From an uncultured Opitutaceae bacterium (GTDB lineage Bacteria > Verrucomicrobiota > Verrucomicrobiia > Opitutales > Opitutaceae): a stretch of 55,324 bases of DNA. The notes beneath the pieces were generated by a model, which saw nothing but the letters and a program-made list of their open reading frames with translations, did not search any database and was not told the origin of the DNA. Position numbers and translations under genes: made by a program. This document shows, piece after piece, positions 52,746 to 55,324 of the stretch. The stretch covers positions 1-55,324 of the forward strand of contig CAJBES010000070.1 in assembly GCA_903952145.1 (NCBI GenBank), given 5' to 3'. Every line of letters starts with the position of its first letter. Within the stretch, counting starts at the first letter, position 1.

Positions 52746-54051
52746 TTTGCTGGGCTTGGCCTGCCTGCTCGCGGTCCCGGTCCCGGCGGTCACCACCGGG
52801 GAGGCCTATGCCGCCAAACAGGGCGGCGATTACCCGCGGGCCATCCAGCTCTACGGGCAACTGGTGCAGCAGGAGCCGGCCAATCCCGCGCACTACTTCC
52901 AGCTTGGCACCGTGCTGGGTTGGGCGGGCCGCTACGACGAGGCGCTCCGCCTCCTCGAGCGCGGCCTCGAACTCGCCCCGGACGACGCGGACCTCCGCCT
53001 GGCCTGCGCCCGCGTGCTGGCGTGGTCGGGCCAGCTGGCCCGCGCCGAGACGATGATCCGCTCCCTGCTCGCCGCCCGGCCGGCCAACCGGGAGGCGCGC
53101 AACATGCTCGGTCGGGTGCTCCTGTGGCAGCGGCGCTTCGATGCCGCCGACGAGGTCTTCCAGGACATCCTTGCGGTCAAGCCTGATGACACCGATGCGC
53201 TGGTCGGTTGTGGCGACGTGCAGAAGTTCCAGGAGCGCTACGACGCCGCCCGGCCCTATTACGAGCGGGCGCAGCGGATTGAGCCCGCCTCGCAGGACAT
53301 CCGGCAGCGTGTGGCCAGCGTGCGCCGGGCCAGCCGCTGGCGGCTGGACCTGGGTTGGGAGCACAGCAGCTTCGCCGGCGGGTCTGCGAACCGCGACTGG
53401 CAGGGCTGGGATGCCGCGCTGCGATACGCCCTCGACCGCAAGACCGGCCTCGCCCTCGCCACCGCATGGGCGGACCGCTACGACCTGACCGACCGGCAAT
53501 ATACCCTCGGGATCGACCGGCGGTTCACCGACAACCTGTTCGGCTATGCGCGCGGCAGCGTGACGCCCGCGGCGGATTTCTTCGCCCGGCGGGCCCTCGC
53601 GCTGGGCGGCGAATGGCGGGTGCGCACCGGCACCGAGGCGCTGCCGCCCACCGTCCTCTTGGCCGACTACCGCGCCTCCGGCTATGCTCCCGGCACGGCA
53701 CACTCGCTCGCGCTCGGCGTGACGCAATACAGCACGCACCGCGTCGCGATCACCGCAAAATACCTCATCAGCCGCAACCTCAACGGCCACTGGACCGAGG
53801 GCTGGCAGCTGCGGCTGGACGGCGAACCGTCCGATCGCTGGCGCTGGGACCTGGGCTACTCCGACAGCAAGGAGTCGCTTTCCGCCACGCTCATCGATTA
53901 CACGCGCGAATTGCGCAACCGGGCCGTTTTCGCCGGGCTCTTCCGGGAGTTTTCCCCGGTGTTCGGCGTGCGGCTGGACTTTTCCCACGAATGGTCGCCC
54001 GGGTCGCCCGCCCGCCACACCCTGCATGTCGGACTCGTTACCCGCTTCTGA
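52720..54051 (+). CDS. TPR plus YaiO-type outer-membrane barrel protein
   Basis: 443 residues with an N-terminal signal peptide (SLLGLACLLAVPVPAV). Residues about 25-205 are TPR-like repeats (GDYPRAIQLYGQLVQQEP, GRYDEALRLLERGLELAPDD, RFDAADEVFQDILAVKPDD). Residues 215-443 form a YaiO-like barrel starting WRLDLGWEHSSFAGG and ending in TLHVGLVTRF with terminal Phe. Similar TPR-barrel fusions export exopolysaccharide. GTG 52720 was chosen for the signal peptide; ATG 52684 is an alternative. It overlaps the receiver gene. Confidence 0.82.
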   Translation: MKTRSCITSLLGLACLLAVPVPAVTTGEAYAAKQGGDYPRAIQLYGQLVQQEPANPAHYFQLGTVLGWAGRYDEALRLLERGLELAPDDADLRLACARVLAWSGQLARAETMIRSLLAARPANREARNMLGRVLLWQRRFDAADEVFQDILAVKPDDTDALVGCGDVQKFQERYDAARPYYERAQRIEPASQDIRQRVASVRRASRWRLDLGWEHSSFAGGSANRDWQGWDAALRYALDRKTGLALATAWADRYDLTDRQYTLGIDRRFTDNLFGYARGSVTPAADFFARRALALGGEWRVRTGTEALPPTVLLADYRASGYAPGTAHSLALGVTQYSTHRVAITAKYLISRNLNGHWTEGWQLRLDGEPSDRWRWDLGYSDSKESLSATLIDYTRELRNRAVFAGLFREFSPVFGVRLDFSHEWSPGSPARHTLHVGLVTRF

Positions 54052-55108
54052 TGCCGCGCTGCTCGGTGCGCTGGTCCAGGTCTGCTGGGGGCTGGCGGCC
54101 GCCTCGGTCGTCGTGTGGCTCGGCTGCTTTTTCCTGCGGCTGCGCCGGCTCAGGCAGGCTGCCCGCGCGGCCCGCGCCGAGGAGAAACTCACCGGGATCG
54201 TGTTTGACGAGATTGCCGGCAATCCGGTGCCGGACGACACCTATGCCCGGCTGCCGGACTGGCAGCGCCGCATCCTGCTGCGCGTGCTGCAAAACCTGGT
54301 GGGGCAGATCAGGGGGGCAGACCAGACCCGGCTGATCGCCCTGATGCAGCGGGCTGGTTTCCTGGAAACCGCCCTCCGGACACTGGCCTCCCGCCGGGCT
54401 GGCGAGCGGCATCACGCCTGCGTCGTCTTGGGCTATTACGACCAGCCTTCCGCCATCGCCGCCCTGCAGGGGGCCCTCAAGGACCGCGACCTGGCGGTGC
54501 GGCTGGCGGCGGTCCGCGCGCTGGTGCAAAGGGATCGCATTGAATCCATCCGCACGCTGCTGGCGGACCTGGATTTTTCCCCCGATGATCCTCCGCTCAT
54601 CCTGACGGAAATCTTCGCCCACATTTCGGCCCGCCTCCGGCCCGAGGCCATCCGCCTGCTCACCGAGCCCATCCCCGACGAGTGGAAACGGATGCTCGCC
54701 ATCGCCCTCGGGCGCAACCATGTGCCAGATGCCTTCGACGGCATTCTCGCGCTGAGCCGGTTGCCGTCGCCGCGTCTGCGGGCCGCGGCCTGGGTCGCCT
54801 TGCGGGAGCTGGCTGATCCACGGGCGGGCGAGACGGTGGGCGAGGGCCTCCGGGATGGCAGCGCGAGCGTCCGCCGGGCCGCCTGCGCTGCCGCCGCCGT
54901 GTTTGGCGATCCTGGGGTATTGCCGCAATTGCTGGCCCTGCTCGCCGATGCCGACTGGCGGGTGCGGTTCTCTGCCGCCAGCGCCCTGCATGATTTCGGC
55001 CCGGAGGGCCGGGCCTTGCTGGTGCGGCACGCCAACACCGCGCCCGAGGATGACGTCGGCCTGCAGGTGCTCCGCGAACGGCAGATGGAGGACCAGTATG
55101 GAATTTGA
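54026..55108 (+). CDS. HEAT-repeat protein with an N-terminal membrane helix
   Basis: 360 residues: one transmembrane helix (about 12-38, LLGALVQVCWGLAAASVVVW) followed by a linker and at least five HEAT-like helical pairs, e.g. SAIAALQGALKDRDLAVRLA, PRLRAAAWVALRELADPRAG and GVLPQLLALLADADWRVRFS. Such proteins act as scaffolds. It overlaps the YaiO-type gene by 26 bases and the glycosyltransferase gene by 11, so it is likely part of one membrane complex with them. Confidence 0.85.
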   Translation: MSDSLPASDAALLGALVQVCWGLAAASVVVWLGCFFLRLRRLRQAARAARAEEKLTGIVFDEIAGNPVPDDTYARLPDWQRRILLRVLQNLVGQIRGADQTRLIALMQRAGFLETALRTLASRRAGERHHACVVLGYYDQPSAIAALQGALKDRDLAVRLAAVRALVQRDRIESIRTLLADLDFSPDDPPLILTEIFAHISARLRPEAIRLLTEPIPDEWKRMLAIALGRNHVPDAFDGILALSRLPSPRLRAAAWVALRELADPRAGETVGEGLRDGSASVRRAACAAAAVFGDPGVLPQLLALLADADWRVRFSAASALHDFGPEGRALLVRHANTAPEDDVGLQVLRERQMEDQYGI

Positions 55109-55324
55109 ATTCTGGCATGCCGCACTCGCCGCCGCCCTCGGCGGACTCGGCTGGTTCATGCTCGGCTCCACGGCGGTGCAATACCTGGTCTACACAGGGC
55201 AGACTGTGCTCGCCTTCTTCGAGCTGCACCGGGCCCGACAAGCCGAGCGGCGCATGACGGGCGAGTGGGTGTTTGCAGCCAAGGCCGTCCCGGGCATCTC
55301 CCTGCTGGTGCCGGCCCACAACGA
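55098..55324 (+). CDS. Family 2 glycosyltransferase, 5' end only
   Basis: The first 75 codons are present: a hydrophobic N-terminus (ALAAALGGLGWFMLGSTAV), a segment with TGQTVLAFFELHRARQAE, and then GISLLVPAHN, the start of a GT2 (PgaC/BcsA-like) catalytic domain. The rest lies beyond the window. The start overlaps the HEAT gene by 11 bases. It is probably the polymerising synthase of an exopolysaccharide exported by the YaiO-type barrel. Confidence 0.78.
   Translation, partial: MEFEFWHAALAAALGGLGWFMLGSTAVQYLVYTGQTVLAFFELHRARQAERRMTGEWVFAAKAVPGISLLVPAHN

Overview
The window is GC-rich, tightly packed bacterial DNA. No rRNA, tRNA, phage or intact transposon could be recognised. Gene content suggests a Gram-negative heterotroph of the Verrucomicrobiota, most likely an Opitutaceae-type organism. 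The supporting signs are a PEP-CTERM exoprotein, outer-membrane barrels, a TonB receptor, many glycoside hydrolases beside amino-sugar enzymes, and short palindromic repeats between genes. The taxonomy is an inference from content and style, not from a marker gene.

Layout. (1) 1-1536: tail of a small periplasmic protein, a terminator, and a BaiN/YhiN-type flavoprotein; then about 500 bases with a decayed coding remnant. (2) 2032-12459, minus strand: nine genes run from a TonB siderophore receptor and an RhtX/FptX-like MFS permease, through a MerR-like regulator and a DUF697 protein, to a small membrane protein, a PvdE/SyrD-type cyclic-peptide exporter, an SPFH (band 7) protein, a periplasmic binding protein and an outer-membrane barrel. 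No peptide synthetase lies nearby. A Fur-like site precedes the receptor gene. (3) 13359-15878: AEC transporter, aldo/keto reductase, short ribosome hibernation factor. (4) 15994-42638: a large glycan and amino-sugar region. It holds a NagB-like protein coupled to a PIG-L deacetylase, a PEP-CTERM protein, an orphan sugar-binding protein with a TPR partner, a GH38 alpha-mannosidase, an amidohydrolase, a cellulase-like hydrolase, NagB, NagA, an alpha/beta hydrolase, an N-acylglucosamine 2-epimerase, a ROK-like kinase, an ABC sugar importer (binding protein plus two permeases, no ATPase), a GH20-like hexosaminidase, a DUF4838 protein and a GH2 beta-mannosidase. (5) 42733-45668: a 3-ketodihydrosphingosine reductase-like SDR, a URO-D-like protein and YchJ. 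(6) 45666-51987: two palindromic repeat elements, an alkaline phosphatase-family protein, an operon of barrel, cupredoxin and adenylate cyclase, and an SDR. (7) 52305-end: a receiver-domain protein, a YaiO-type barrel, a HEAT-repeat protein and the start of a family-2 glycosyltransferase, which looks like an exopolysaccharide locus.

How the parts may work together (inference). Alpha-mannosidase, beta-mannosidase and beta-hexosaminidase, with an importer and a ManNAc/GlcNAc to fructose-6-phosphate route (epimerase, kinase, NagA, NagB), could dismantle a mannose- and GlcNAc-containing glycan such as an N-glycan core. The exporter, SPFH protein, DUF697 protein and binding protein form a compact envelope module of unclear purpose. 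It is the best candidate here for an undescribed system. The cyclase operon would link a periplasmic copper-type protein to cAMP.
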